Source of the DNA: Owenia fusiformis
Lineage: Eukaryota > Annelida > Polychaeta > Sabellida > Oweniidae
Assembly (NCBI GenBank): GCA_903813345.2
Contig: CAIIXF020000002.1
Span: forward strand, 2,458,001-2,522,000
Direction: 5' to 3'
Length of the DNA: 64,000 nucleotides
The position numbers and the translations under genes were made by a program. The notes below the pieces were generated by a model. It was not told the origin of the DNA. It saw nothing but the letters and a program-made list of their open reading frames with translations, and did not search any database. Positions 32,595 to 45,311 of this stretch are shown piece after piece. How positions within the stretch are numbered: the first letter of the stretch is position 1; each line of letters starts with the position of its first letter.

Positions 32595-33381
32595 CACACA
32601 CCCGGGATTTTCGCGTCATAATTATTCCTCCGCTAGAGGCGCTGCGAGCGCGCAGCCATTTTGCCGGTCAATTCGGGTCAAATATTGTCCAACTTTACAC
32701 ACGATTTTCTAGTAGTTGATGATGCCCTTTAACGTATGTAATGGTTTGTATATAAAGCTTACATGTATCTGGATTAATATATTTTTATCCTGTGCAGTTT
32801 AAACAATTCGTTTTCTTCCAACTCTATAAGGAATTACATCATATTTTTTTCGAAAATCAGCGGTAAAACTTGACACATGTTAGCTATTTTTTCTCTAATT
32901 GTAATTTGAATTTTAAAATTCCGCCTCGGCCAAGACACAATTTGTATATTTAGCTCAAACATGTTTCAAATTTGATAAAGATTCATCCATAAATGAAAAA
33001 ATGCCACCGGCGCAAAAAATGTTGTGCTTTCGTCAAATCTTTGCTGACGATGCGGTTTTTAGTTTACGAAGAAATTGCCCCTCCATAGTGAAGCCGTAAC
33101 TTTACTAATATTGAACCTATCAACTTGAAATAAACAGGATTAAAATAAGCAATTCTTTAGAAACACGATGATATGTATCATGCCTATCTAACAATATATA
33201 TTATGAAAGAAAATCATAGTTTAAAACACCTATCTGAATAGAAAATTTCATTGCAAACATGAAAAACTGACGGGTTGTACTTATACGTCCGCGCGATGTT
33301 TATACACGTTGCATAGGACGTTGCTATGCACAACAGCGCACCAAGCGGAGGAATAATTATGACGCGAAATTCCCGTGTGTG
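32595..33381. mobile_element. MITE in transporter intron, confirmed by empty site
   Basis: About 787 bp with ~40-bp TIRs, CACACACCCGGGATTTTCGC on the left and its imperfect complement on the right, followed by shared GTCATAATTATTCCTCCGC. Copy 2 reads CAGTACAATATATACTC straight through. The target duplication is short and ambiguous (TA or AC type). No ORF. Confidence 0.82.
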
Positions 33382-33611
33382 ACAATATATACTCCTAAAA
33401 GTAAGAGTTCAACATTTGCAGGCTTTTATATGCTTTCAAATGTATACTTTCGATTGCCAAACATTTGTATTATAAATATAGCGCAAGTTCCATCTTGCTT
33501 AGTTTCCATCAAAGACAAGGGAAATGGTTCCAAATGTTTTGGCCTCTTTCTTAAAGCATATGCAAATTTATGAAAATTGTGACCCATATTGTATCTTGTT
33601 TAATATTCCAG

Positions 33612-33897
33612 GGTATGGTGTACTATATATTTGGCCCCACGCTGTTGGACCTAAGACACCACCTCCAAATCAACATTACAGAAGTGTCTACCGCTTTCAC
33701 CATGATATCGGTCGGATCCCTGATTGGCGCAATAGTGAGCGGATACCTTAACGACCGCTTCAATCAAGCGCTGTCACTTGGGATAGCGATGTTGACCAAC
33801 ATGGGTCTTGTTATCGCAGTACCTTACTTCAAACATATCGCTCCTTTTCTCGTGTGCTGGGGACTGATAGGTGTCGGGGCGTCAGTCGTATATACAG
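33612..33897 (+). CDS. MFS transporter copy 1, exon 2
   Basis: Acceptor ATATTCCAG, donor ACAG|GTAATC, 286 bp, entering in phase 0 and leaving in phase 1. Encodes the end of TM1 (GMVYYIFGPTLLDL), then TM2 (STAFTMISVGSLIGAIVSGY), the loop-2 motif LNDRFNQ (the MFS signature D-R-x-G/N region), TM3 (GIAMLTNMGLVIAVPY) and TM4 (PFLVCWGLIGVGASVVYT). GPTLLDL and the DRFN loop resemble MFSD4A/MFSD4B (sodium-dependent glucose transporter 1) proteins. Confidence 0.85.
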
Positions 33898-34061
33898 GTA
33901 ATCTTATATTTATGTGAATAAAAGTAATCAATTTCAAAAATTATTTAATGATAGACAAAAGTATAGAGGTGAATATGTCAGAAATGCAAAAAATCTAGCG
34001 ATACTTATTTAACATAACAGTGAAGAATAGTCACAAACAATGTGATTTGATTTATTTACAG

Positions 34062-35095
34062 TACTGGTCGTGTTTGTGATAGCCATATGGGGGAAAAGAA
34101 GCAGCCCATTCGTGCAGTTTCTACAGTTTTCAGAGGGTGTTGGAGGTTGCATCGTCCCTCTTTTGGCAAACCCTTTCCTGGCGCCAACAAAATATGTAGA
34201 CATTGAAAATAATGGAACATATTCCAACATGTCTAATGCAAGTTCTGGACCAGACAATGCATCAATGGTTGTGGAGACTACTGAAACTAACTTTCTCATA
34301 AAAGAAAACAATGATATAACGGAGTCCAGTGTCAAGTATGCTTACCTTATTGTAGCTGTGTACTATGGGGTAGTGGGTCTGCTTTTCTTTCTTATTGCTA
34401 TCAAAATGAAAACAATTCGTGCTTTGAGACAAGATGCCAAAACACTGAACAATGAGCAACCGACAGAGTCAACTAAGGCACCACTTAATAAACGCTATAG
34501 GGTCAAAATGCTGTTCTTGGTTACTTTGATCTTTTACGCACATGGTGGAGTTCAAATAACCCTTAATGGACTTATAACGACTTTCTCCGTTGAAGGACTC
34601 CAATGGACAAAATATCTTGGAACATCTATAGCGTCGGTTTCTGGAGGTGCAATTACCCTTTCATGTCTACTCGGAACTTTTGCAACTAAGATATTGTCGC
34701 AATCCCAAATGATATCAATACAGCTATTGATCATGCTCTTGTCAATGGTCACTATGGTAGTGTTTGTTCAGATGCACACTTATGTTTTATGGGTGACAGT
34801 CATTTTTACTGGATTATCAAGTGGCAGTATGAATGCTTCAATATATTCCTGGCTCCAAGAGAATGTGATGCCAGTAACGGGTATAGTAGTAAGCTGCAGT
34901 ATGGTTGGTAAATCAGTGAGTGCGATGACAGTGCCCCTGTTGGCAGCTGCTCTAATGGAGAACGTACATTTCATGTGGTTTACGTATCTGCTACTTGGTA
35001 TTGTTGTTTTGTTGGGGGTGATAGCCATATGCATATATGCATCTTTTAAAGTTCATATGAATAACCAAAACGCACAATGTGCTGTCGTGACATAA
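34062..35095 (+). CDS. MFS transporter copy 1, exon 3 (C-terminal two-thirds)
   Basis: Acceptor TTTATTTACAG; 1034 bp to TAA at 35093-35095. It completes TM4/5 (VLVVFVIAIWGKRSSPFVQF) and has an LQFSEGVGGCIVPLLANPFL segment, which corresponds to the 'LHFSFGLGA-LAPLLA' block of NaGLT1-type carriers. Then come a luminal loop with four clustered N-glycosylation sequons (NGT, NMS, NAS, NAS), TM6, a cytosolic loop (NNEQPTESTKAPLNKRY), TM7-12 and a short tail. Joined to exons 1-2 it gives a ~675-residue protein, of which ~490 residues are the 12-TM core, a normal length for the family. The likely role is solute (possibly sugar) transport across a membrane; the substrate is not predictable. Confidence 0.85.
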
Positions 35096-36439
35096 ATCTT
35101 TCATTTCCTTTTAAAATATATTGCAGATCGTTAAGCAAATTGAACGCCCGTTTTTGAGGTTGCCTCTGCCTGTTAATATTATATATCAATAGATTAAGCT
35201 TGTATTCGCGAATGCAACTAACGGCTGACGGCTATCGGATTAACCTACTATTTTATGGCCCACTCATTTAAATATGAATGGAATAATGGCAGGTATTATT
35301 CATATTTAAATGAGTTGCCCATAAAATTGTAGGTCATTCTCGATACAAGCTGAGTACAGGGTGTTCAAAAAACTCTATCTTTAGACCATGTAGTATGCAT
35401 AATTGTAGTTTGGCCATGCCCTGATAATTCAGTGGCCGTGCCTTAATAAATTCTAAACTCTACAGCTCTATTATGTTTCATCACATAACTTGTTAACGGG
35501 CACGGGAAACAATTCTAGAGTCTTGTTGAGCTTGCCATCACAAGATACCGTGATGCAGAGGGGGAGAAACTCCAGGATTCAAAGATAACATACGCTTATA
35601 ATGTAAATCTGTATTGAGATGACATCGTCGCTGATTGGTTTAGCGAGTCGATCGTTCATTGGTTTAAAACTAGGTCAAATCGAAAACTTTGAAAACCAAG
35701 ATGGAGGGTAAGTAGTTCCGGGAAAGGAGGTGCGCGGAAATCGTATGTCATCAATTGAATCATGGGGTTTCCCTCCTCTTCCGTGATGCATGGTTTTAGA
35801 GATAAATGAATCTGCTGGAGACAGCTACCACCTAAAAGCTGCCTGCCCTACATAGTGTCGAAAATTACTCTGAAACCTTTAGAATTCTATGTTTCAGTAA
35901 TCAAACTTGGAAATGGTCCTAATATATTAGTAATTTAATACTTACCAGACATGTCTTTAAGAATAATTCCTACCTGCTTTGTACTTTAATGATTTTATTC
36001 ACATTATCCTTTTTGCTATTTTAAACCATGTGTTTCAAATTATATTTTCAGCATTAGATTATACATCGTATTCATATTCAACTTATGTATTAGTGGTGAG
36101 GGGGTGGGCTCTTAACAACCTCCCTATCCACTCTTTATGAGCCCTAATATGTACAAGCAGCAGTGGTAGTGTACAGCTTATTATCACACTACTGGGCTTT
36201 GTATTCTAAAGCTTGTTGTTTTTAATAACACTGTTGCACTCGACGTAAATGTTTTGTGTGTGCGCAGTCAACGATAATCATTGTTTAATCCCGGTTATAT
36301 GACCTCGGCAATTATAACAAAACCGTACTAAACGAAAAAACGCAAATAAGAGAAAGCTTTCACACACATATAAAAAATGAACTAGTCTAATCCGCCAGTA
36401 TAAACTCTGTTATATACGTACCCAGGTCGGGCGCACACT
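35096..36439. other. 3' flank of transporter copy 1; one hairpin
   Basis: No gene is seen. A 37-bp hairpin (arms 35242-35279 and 35298-35334, CCTACTATTTTATGGC against its near-complement) and an isolated mariner-type end (TACAGGGTGTTCAAAAAACT near 35355) are present. Confidence 0.5.
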
Positions 36440-37582
36440 TTAAGGATTTAAGCCCATGGCTCAATGAATTGCTGCTTATTTAAAACATGCATTTCTTGTA
36501 TCAAGACTTTAAATGAAGGCATTAGCTCGGAATCACAAAAGACTGCAAGGTATGTGAGTGCATTTGATCATCCACAATTCATTGAGTCGTGGGCTTGCAG
36601 TGAGTTCCTTTCATCTACTGCAAAATATTTTGTATAGCACTACAGAAATAAAAAGGAATTTAACCAGATTTTTGGAGGAATTTGCAAGATTAATGCCATT
36701 TTGCTGTACATTATCCTACTTTGCAATGTACGGTCTAACAAAAGTATATCAATAAAATTTGTATTTGTAATGAATAATGTTTTGCAATGCTATTTTCACT
36801 GGAAGTATTTTTTATGAAGTTCAATCGTTCAAAAAATGTTAAACATTGAAATGCGTGCAAATGTGAAACCAATGCATATTTCTACTTTGCTTTAGTCTTC
36901 GTTAAACTCTAGTAGGTCATTATGCTTATTTCTTGCTGTTTTGGGTTCAACGCTCCCAAACCATAACCATAATGACCTACTAGATAACTGACCAGTCTTT
37001 TTAAGTATGACAAATTAATGGTTTTTTGTGCAGTTTAACGAAGACTAAATCAAAGTAGAAATATGACCTTCGAATCTATGTTAGATTCTTACTAATTGTC
37101 GACAGAGACCAGTATAGTTCTTTTTAAAATACAGTTGAATTATTTTCTAGTAGTAATAACGTTATTATCAAATTCGGAAGCTTTGAAATTTAGTAAGGAA
37201 CCTGAAATGTTACCAAGAAATACCAAGAATTAGCATGATATCTTTTAACTTAAAAATGCTAGACAAAATAAACCGCGATGACAATATCGAGTCAACCACT
37301 CTTCTAAGTTAATTAATATATCATGACAATGAATTCCATTCCATTGCTTTGCTTTTATTTTTCTGCAGACATTTTGTTTGCAGGGAGACTTGATCCAACG
37401 GGAAGTTTCCAACTGGAAAACGAAAACTCTGAAATGTTTTTTCACTATTATAACTATCTACAAAATTTACACTGGGTCCAAATATATTCGTGGGATATTC
37501 ATTCGTCAATCTGTGGAGGCTTCCTTTTCCTGTGAAGGATTTAGCTAAAGTCCCCAATCAAATCATCGCTAGTGCCATCTAT
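36440..37582. repeat. Segmental duplication A, copy 2
   Basis: Direct copy of 706-1872. It includes the M1 element at 36440-36605 and the hairpin MITE at 36878-37062, whose inner right arm is mostly deleted. It abuts inverted duplication B. Confidence 0.9.
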
Positions 37583-37589
37583 TAGGCTA

Positions 37590-39640
37590 GTCACTATTCA
37601 AAGCATACACGCATGTATCATTTATAAACACAAGCATTTGATCGAATGGGTATTTATTATCCATCACTTTTTAAGGAAAAATAAATCCAAGCGAAAAAAT
37701 CAGTTTTCTTTTCAGATGCACGTTTATCTCGGAAATTATTTTAATTTAAATTGTTGCTGTTTCAGTGCATTTAGTATACGCTCTATTTTCGAGAATATCA
37801 AACTTTAGTGGATCGTGTTAATGTCATTAATTATATATATTTAGCAAATAAATGGATTAAATAACCTCACAACTTATAGGAACTGTGATAAAGAATTATA
37901 ATTATTATATACCCCTCTGCAATAAAATAACATGACCTAATTCTTGTTTGGGCACAGTAGAACTTTATTTAATCTAAATTGTTTACAAATAAACAAAGCT
38001 AGTTTCTACTCCCTACACTAAACTACAATCAGTTCTACTTGACACAGAGGCAAGCCAAAGTTCAAGGGTGAACTTGAATTATCTGTATAAAGATACAAGT
38101 GTGAGTGTCATTAACATTTAATAGGCTATAATAGAGTAAGCGTAATTGAGTACCATAAAGTAATGATTATTTGATAGTCTAAATCTAATAACCTGCAGGG
38201 AGGGTTGGGTGGTATTTAAATTAGCGAGCAAACATTTATCATTACAGCCAGTTAGCAGGCTAAGAAGCAACTGAAGGGAGCATAGACCAGAACACGTGTC
38301 TGGGAATGACATCTGTCATAGATAAGGCCAATTAAAGGCGGCAATTAGGTGAGTATGTCTCTGGTACTAAATACAAGTGTAAGCTAAAAAGTACCCACAT
38401 TACGTGCATTGGAAAGTTCTGTCCATTTAAAAAGCCAGATGCAGTCATCTTTCTGGAGGAAAGCAAAGGCATAAGAAGGATTATATCAAATAAGTCTAGG
38501 TTTATTATTTCGAATGAGTATTTTATTGTCACAGTTAAGGGGAAAAGTTCACAATAAAAAATATTTAAAAAGTCACGTAGTGTACCAATATGCATTGCTT
38601 CCTAATAATCACTTTTTATTTTCTAAAAAAACTGATCCACTGATAATCGTCACCGGATTATCGAGATTTTAAAACTTCAAAGACCCAATAACAGATGGTC
38701 AGCGGTTGAATCTAATCTACTAATTAAATATAAAGCCCATTGGTTTCCCTTGGTTTACATGGGAATGACGATTTTCAAAAATTCATCAAATAGAAGAAAA
38801 AGAATTGGGAAGATTTGTGGCATTGGAAATGAAGTCAAGTTACATTTCCATCAATATTATAAGTATTTTCCTCGCAGACTATGTAAATAAAAATTCAAAC
38901 ATAAAGAGGGGGGCTTAGGTTGCCAAACTTCGGAAGGGGAGTGTATTTGCCAGAAAGACGAGTGTATTAGCCTTGCACAAGTTTCAAATCGTGTGTCTAA
39001 AAGAATTTGACAGCATTCTTTAATAAGATAATAAAATGTTCATTTCTCAAAAACGAATTATAGTTTATAATGATTTACAAGTTCATCTAAACTGTTTTCA
39101 TTTCTCTAAACGTTCACGATTCTCGTCATTTATGATAAAAAACAGCGGAACGATGATAGAAAATGGAATGTTTTATTTTTTATTCTCAATTCAAAGAAAG
39201 AACAAATAGGTTTTTCAGCATTAGTTGTTCTTTGTTGCAAGGCATTAAAATCTAAAAGAAAAGAATGTTCAATTTGGTCTTTTTGGAATTTGGAATGTTT
39301 CATTCCATTAATACAAAACTATTTGTCATATTCTGTCACTGTGCGCCATGATTAAATAAGTATTACCTTCTTCAAAAACATTTGCCATTGAATACACTAG
39401 CATTCAGTAAGTAACTGTAGGTTCACGAGGTCATTATGAACTCCTCCTCTATAACAAAATGAAATAGCCAATTAAATTCTTTTGATTTGGAATCTTTTCA
39501 AAAATCAGCTAAAAGTGTCGGAATTGCATGTTTCAGAACTTGACATATCTGTGGATGAACATGTGAATGAAAGAATGAATTGTATGTATGACAAATACAA
39601 AAAATGCTTTTATGTTAGGTACACCAATGAAGATCAGAAT
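37590..39640. repeat. Inverted duplication B, distal copy
   Basis: Reverse-complement match to 9397-10290 and 3040-3763, uninterrupted at the site of the 5.6-kb foldback. It carries extra sequence at about 37870-38340. A Tc1-like end (complement of CACTCCCCT...TTTGG) is at 38929-38954. Small ORFs have no support. Confidence 0.75.
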
Positions 39641-39644
39641 GACG

Positions 39645-39845
39645 TTTCAGACCCATAGCCAGGATTTGCCAAGGGGTGGGTTACTTTTTTAAGAAATTCC
39701 AGGGGGAATTCACTTTTGGCAATGTTAGTTCAAAAATGGGCAAAATTATTTAAAAGGTGCTCAGTATGGGTAAAAATGCAATTTTGGTCATGGAGGGGGG
39801 GGGGGTCGCTAGAACCAATCTATCCCCCCTGTATTCGGGCCTACA
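39645..39845. repeat. SINE-like 'CATAGCCAGGATTT' element
   Basis: Begins CCCATAGCCAGGATTTGCC, ends TCCCCCCTGTATTCGGGCC, and contains the GGGGGGGTCG motif. These hallmarks are common at the ends of dispersed elements in marine invertebrates. No A/B box was identified with confidence. Confidence 0.4.
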
Positions 39846-40431
39846 TGTGCTATCTACATATTTGACAATTTGATTGACACGGTTCAAACTGGACTTTGTT
39901 AATTATTCAAACTGTTTAAAAAGAGGAATATGCATCCAAGTTAAGATCACTCGAAATCAGGGTAGATAAACCTAAGAAAAACACATTTCGTGTTTTCATT
40001 TGATCTATATCATGATCCTGTAAAAATGTCAGATTTAGCAAAATAGATAAGCGATCTCCATCTGCACACGTCTACTCATTTCGACTAAGCTATTGCCTAT
40101 ACTTACACGCACACACATACTTTTAAATTAATTTTATTTTGATAATGATTTAAAAAACACAAATTATTATTAACACGAAATTAAAATGATTGTTATATTC
40201 CAATCCTAGTAAAGTATAATTAAGCGCGACTATAGGGCATAACAACATGTCGCCGGTCTAATTATACTGTTTGTTTTGATAAGGCTGTGCAAAGAGATAT
40301 CAAAACTCTTGACACGCTCTTTACACGCGAGGTCCTTGCACCTCTTGACACGTCTTGGAATCTCTAGATACGCGGAGTTCCTAGACTATCTTTGCACGTC
40401 TAGAAATTTCTTGGAATTTCACATTTGACGC
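39846..40431. other. No gene; short degenerate repeats
   Basis: From 40290 to 40425 a CTTGACACG / CTCTTTACACGCGAGG / TCCTTGCAC motif recurs imperfectly about six times. Otherwise featureless AT-rich sequence. Confidence 0.4.
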
Positions 40432-41131
40432 AGTGTTAAGTCTAGGGCTTAAATTCTTTTCACACATTTCATGTATGAAGGTAAAACCTCCCGCTGTCAC
40501 CCAAGAGTAACCCAGCCATGTGACTTCCTACATGTAGCTTGCATTCCAATATCCATACTTTACTGATGAGTCAATCCGCCATATTAAATAGCAGCCCACA
40601 TTCCCAAATTTGCCCAATCCGCCAAATTAAATAGCCCAAAATTTACAATAGTTCATTTCACCATTTTTTTAACTTTTGAACAAATGCGTTGTCTAAGGAA
40701 GGCAAACAATGGTACCTGTTACACTACCGGGTTAAATTGTTTAGTTACGAGGCATTTTGACAATAAAAACTTCGTAACCAATGATTTTGTGCCTGTGTAA
40801 AACCTGAACATCCTTTGCTACGAAGCAATTTATCAACATGCTGCATTATGAAGCAATTAAACATGATGAGTAACTCTATATAGCTAGGCAAGGTGTGTCC
40901 GATTCCAGCCAATCCGAACACAGTATTTCACATATAGAACAGTATGTGAAATATAAATAACACATGCAAGGTCACTAGTTAAACAGTTGTTATGGCGTCG
41001 GCGATGAATGGGCTTTTCACATTGGATTTGATGACTTGGCAACTTGACCTTTGCAAAACATTTCATTGAAAATGTGTTCTTTTAGTGATTTCGTTCCTTT
41101 TGGATGATTTTGTAGAAAAACTTGCAATGTG

Positions 41132-41300
41132 TAAAAAGAATTTAAACCCAAGACTCAATGCATTGTAGCTGCTTCATTCCACTCAGGTGTTGTTTCCTAA
41201 ACTTTGCATTCCTGCTGGGCGGTCATGCAAAGGTTTGGAAACAAAACCTTCATGGTATGATTCAGCAAACAATGCACTGAGTCCAGGGCTTAAATCCTTA
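41132..41300. mobile_element. M1 inverted-repeat element
   Basis: Paralogous to 18268-18432, with the same ends and the same intronic position. Confidence 0.6.
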
Positions 41301-41331
41301 AACCAATGCCTTCAGGGGATATGACTATTAC

Positions 41332-41403
41332 CTCATTTACTTCTGTCTTGTATGGATTTATATAATATTGATCTCTTTCTACAAGCTGCAATTCTTGAGC
41401 TAC
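41332..41403 (-). pseudogene. Copy-2 internal exon of the membrane-protein gene
   Basis: Same 72-bp length, CTATTTTCCAG acceptor and GTAATAG donor as the exon at 18463-18534. Product VAQELQLVERDQYYINPYKT followed by EVNE. The partner first exon at 42304-42624 has a nonsense codon and no terminal exon is visible downstream, so the copy is likely a pseudogene. Confidence 0.6.
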
Positions 41404-41829
41404 CTGGAAAATAGATGTTTTTCACATTTACGAGGGGCATTTGAAAAGTTCCTTTCTTTTTGCTCTAAAAATATGAGGAATAATCAGAACAAGACAAAAC
41501 TTTTAGAATGTATAGTTATACTATTTATGATTAAGCTGTGAGAATTATAGCGTGTAATATAATATAGCCACAGTTTTACATCCGTTTGAAATATACTTGT
41601 CTCGATACCGCGGAGCAGTTTGAATATGGATACTTTTAAGTCACAATCAATGTATCCAACCATTATGTGCAGTCCATGGACCTATCTTATCTTTGCCACA
41701 ACATTAAGCCAGTGGGCCTAAGCCATGGCTCTATATCTCCTTCGAAGTATTCTCCCCCAAATAGAATTCACTTTCTAAACCTCCGCATCCAATCCATATA
41801 GGCATTTTCCTGTTCAATTATTGCCTTCA

Positions 41830-42276
41830 CTAAAATAATCCATAATTAAAATATTTGCCACTTATTTTCAGCTTTATCCAAACGTTTCCAAGAATGTCAT
41901 TCATAAGATCATGAATTATTTCAGATTCAATTGAGTTATGAACATAAATAATTAATCCACGGTTTTTATTAGTATAATAGAGGATTTGAAAATCATTGAT
42001 AACCAAGGAGTTTTCCACATCATTTTTTGTGAGATTTCCCACTTCGCAGAGACCAATTACTTTTATGTCATGTTGCTTAACCCTAAATTTAAGGGCTTCA
42101 AATCTTGATAAGTAATTTGCTTTAAGACTATTTATGTTAGAAAATAGGATAGGTAACTCATTTATAGTGTTTTCAATATGCGGTCCGGGATTTGATTCAA
42201 TATCCCCGCTGAGTTTCAGTATAAATGTGCAATCAACTAGGTACATCAAAAGTGGTGAACCTGGAAAAATAGTCAT
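41830..42276 (-). pseudogene. LINE 5' fragment with 2A-like peptide and endonuclease start (copy 2, uninterrupted)
   Basis: From a plausible LINE start, MTIFPGSPLLMYLVDC, through a hydrophobic stretch to SGDIESNPGP and then the endonuclease start (NINSLKANYLSRFEALKFRV, VIGLCEVGNLTKNDVENS) to KYFNYGLF and stop. A short hydrophobic leader before a 2A-like motif is known for some invertebrate LINEs, where 2A works as ribosome skipping and/or a signal sequence. The frame is continuous upstream with the membrane-protein exon, so the uninterrupted ORF appears as a 245-residue chimera starting at 42567. Confidence 0.75.
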
Positions 42277-42303
42277 AATACAGAGTATTCTGTGGAATCT
42301 CAC

Positions 42304-42624
42304 ACTGAAAAGAATATACGATTTAGTGCAAGATGACCAAGCAATAGCATAAATACAGTATACAAGAAATGGGCCAATAACTGAATGATATAATACACAT
42401 AGGAGCATAATTTGAACTTTCCAGAAACGCTCTGCTTGGATGTTAATTTTCAGTAAAGTAAGAATCCGATTGAAAAAATATATCATAAGAAGGATGAAAC
42501 CATCATATTTCAGTGCTCTGATGTTTGATTTCCACACGTCAGGTTTGCTATCATTTCTTAAATACACTTTATATACATTGAATAAGCCAATGATAGCCCT
42601 TCATGTGACTTGTTCACTTGGCAT
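42304..42624 (-). pseudogene. Copy-2 first exon of the membrane-protein gene, with nonsense codon
   Basis: Paralog of 23180-23500. The codon for Trp8 (TGG) is TGA here (42601-42603), which would end the protein after seven residues. Both splice sites and the downstream frame are otherwise conserved. Confidence 0.6.
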
Positions 42625-43106
42625 TAACCCTCACCTTTCCTCAGTGATCTCCAAAGGCAATCAACTAGACCCAACCAAACAATAAAAGGAATAGCACACA
42701 TTTTAAGAGCAGGAGCTAGGCAAAGTTAAAACCAGAAAAATGTGACATTTCAATTGAAACAATTAAAAAAAATGCAAAGAACAAGTACAGTATTTAATAC
42801 ATGAAGCACATGCTTATAAGCATCAAGTAGCTTTGATATATAATTATTTACAACTCAATTCATAACTCTAAATGGAACTCAACAGTAAAAGGAAAACAGC
42901 TTGTTATCAGGTTTGTCAAGCAAAACTGTAACTGTGTCAGGTAATATGTAAGTGTGTCACTTAATACACGCTACCTAATACACCAGGCGACCTTAAATTA
43001 ATCAGCAAACTATGTATACTATCTATTTAATGTTCGTTATGCTTCTTAGTCAAACAGAAAAGTGAGCGTTACCACTGGTGATTCGCTCGATTACGCTGGT
43101 TACCGA

Positions 43107-43505
43107 AACGGTTCGTTTCGGTCACAAAATGTCGGAACGTCGAAGGTACGATTTTTCTGTTTTCCTTATTTCACGAGTCGTAGGCAGAATCCCCACGACA
43201 TTTTTTCTCACAAACGTGTATCAGTATTATATGTTTTAGAAAATGTACATGATTGCGAAAAAATAGCTCAGAAGACAACAGAATCGTCGATATAATTCCT
43301 CACTTAAGTTACATAAACGTTGGGGTTAAAAGTGCAGATCTTAACTGTTCTGTTTTTCGAAATACCGTTTATGTAACTTAAGTGAGGAATTAAATCGACG
43401 ATTCCGATGTCTTCTGAGCTATTTTTTCGCAATCATGTACATTTTCTAAAACATATGATACTGATACACGTTTGTGAGAAAAAATGTCGTGGGGATTCTG
43501 CCTAC
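43107..43505. repeat. Long hairpin element H, copy 2 (right arm truncated)
   Basis: The left arm and centre match copy 1. The right arm stops at about 43505, in TCGTGGGGATTCTGCCTA, where a LINE 3' end follows. Confidence 0.82.
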
Positions 43506-43945
43506 TCATTTTGTATATGTGGTGCTACACAGCAAACGACACATCACTTTTTCTTAAACTGCCCTCTGCTGCAACAAGAAAGATGCACTCTCCTAGCAGG
43601 ACTAAAAACCTTAGGATTTCTCAACAGTTTCCAAAACTTAAACTCCAATACAATGAAAAAATTCAATTTTTATTATTTGGAGACAGAAATCTAACAGTGA
43701 TGGAGAATGAACAAATTATTCAAAGAGTTAGCTATTACATCTGTTTAGCTCTTGATATTTTAGATTAAACCCCCCCCCCCTCCCCAAAGGCCTCTAACAT
43801 TTTTCACCATCCATATTGTGGACCAAATCTATTGTATTTCCATTATTTCCAGTTTGACATGTTTTGTATATTGCCGACAATGTTAAAAAACTTAGGCAAT
43901 AATATTGTATTATATTTTTATATATTATATATGGAATAAATGAGA
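43506..43945 (+). mobile_element. LINE F, 3'-end fragment
   Basis: Encodes FCICGATQQTTHHFFLNCP in one frame, then after a frameshift FLLFGDRNLTVMENEQIIQR to a stop at 43768. This is the same C-terminal architecture as LINE A (CICG-x-TT-H-CP; LFLFG). It replaces the segment corresponding to 24342-26075 of copy 1, including transporter exon 1. Confidence 0.75.
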
Positions 43946-44387
43946 AATGGAAGAAATCGAATTTTGAATCAATTCAAAATTCTAAATCACAATTCCCGTC
44001 CGGGAAAGTCCATGAAGTTCGTAAACAGACCGTAGAACGTTGTAGGTACCATCATTCAGTTAGCACACAGTTTAAAACCGATTCGGCAACGTTTTTTGAT
44101 CACCAGAAAATTTTGAGCATGCTCTAAGTTCTGGAGGACCTACTCGTTCGAGTAGTTTCATGAAGTTTGTAAACAGATCCCAAACGGTTCTTACTAGGTT
44201 CTTAGTACGTCAAATCCGTAAGTGCACAGTTTAAGCCCGTTTTCGAGAACGTAGTGAGAACTAGTTTGGTGTGATAGTAGGGTAAACGATTATTTAAAAT
44301 GAGTTCACAATTTTTAACTTTTTGAAATTGAAATAAAAGTTTCATATATCACATTTTGATAACATTGGGTAATACTACAACATTATC

Positions 44388-44535
44388 CTACATAGGCGTA
44401 GCCAGGGGCGGGGTGCCTCTTATTTTTGGCTTGTTAATGCCACAATCGCACCCCTCCGGCTGAAAACCGAAATATTTTTGGTGATCGCACCCCCCCCCCC
44501 TGACTGAAAGCTGGCTACGCCCCTGTCCTATGTGG
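44388..44535. mobile_element. Internally deleted MITE (CGTAGCCAGGGGC type)
   Basis: Both ends match 26511-26745, but about 90 bp of the middle-left part is missing. Confidence 0.65.
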
Positions 44536-45311
44536 TTTAAACTTTACCTAGGGCTTTTAAATGATTTCTATTTTAAAACTTACTAATGGAACAAAGGGTG
44601 CGTCCAGTATGTCAAAAATAAAATGCAATAAATAGAAGGAATTACATTTGTTTTACATCATTTGATATTCCTACGTACCCTCTGCCATGGGATTATTTGA
44701 GCTTCTCCCCCACCTCTCTGGTCAACATAAGTCTAGTGACGCTACAGCCAAAAATGAAAAAGGCAAAAAAAACATTGAATCACAAACTTATTTAGGACAG
44801 AGGTATTCCATCGGCAACATATTGCACTTTTTTATTGCAAAGCAAAAATGCATATTTCGAATTCTTTGAGATAGACTTTAGTATTGAAGTATGTGAGTTG
44901 GATACTTTATTAATTATTATTGAAAAATGTTAACATTTTCATGAAACATTTCCCCGGATATTGTTGTGACGTGCTACTATGGCAACCGTTACTCTACATG
45001 TGCTTCGTTTTTTAAACTTTACTGCTTTAACTGCAATACTTAAATACAGTACAATATATACTCGTAAAAGTAAGAGTCCAACATTTGCAGGCTTCTATAT
45101 GCTTCCAAATGTATACTTTCGATTGCCAAATATTATAAATATAGCTTTTTACAATAGAGAATTCGCCTTCACCTGCATCGCCCGACGTCGCAAGTTCCAT
45201 CTTGCTTAGTTTCCATCAAAGAAATTGTTCCAAATGTTTTGGCCTCTTTCTCAAAGCATATGCAAATGTATGAAAATCGTGACTTATATTGTATCTTGTT
45301 TAATATTCCAG

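Larger units (their letters stand above)
40432..43505. repeat. Transporter-locus duplication, copy 2, upstream half
   Basis: Collinear with 17580-24340 but without LINE A and the mariner-like element, so it supplies their empty sites. It begins at the right half of an M1 element. Confidence 0.92.

Noticed and set aside
35241-35335. Candidate microRNA precursor (37-bp hairpin)
   Set aside because: The hairpin is real, but nothing distinguishes it from a MITE; no conserved seed or partner evidence.
42134-42352. Plus-strand ORFs opposite the 2A/endonuclease fragment
   Set aside because: Antisense shadows; the minus strand carries the NPGP motif and endonuclease blocks.
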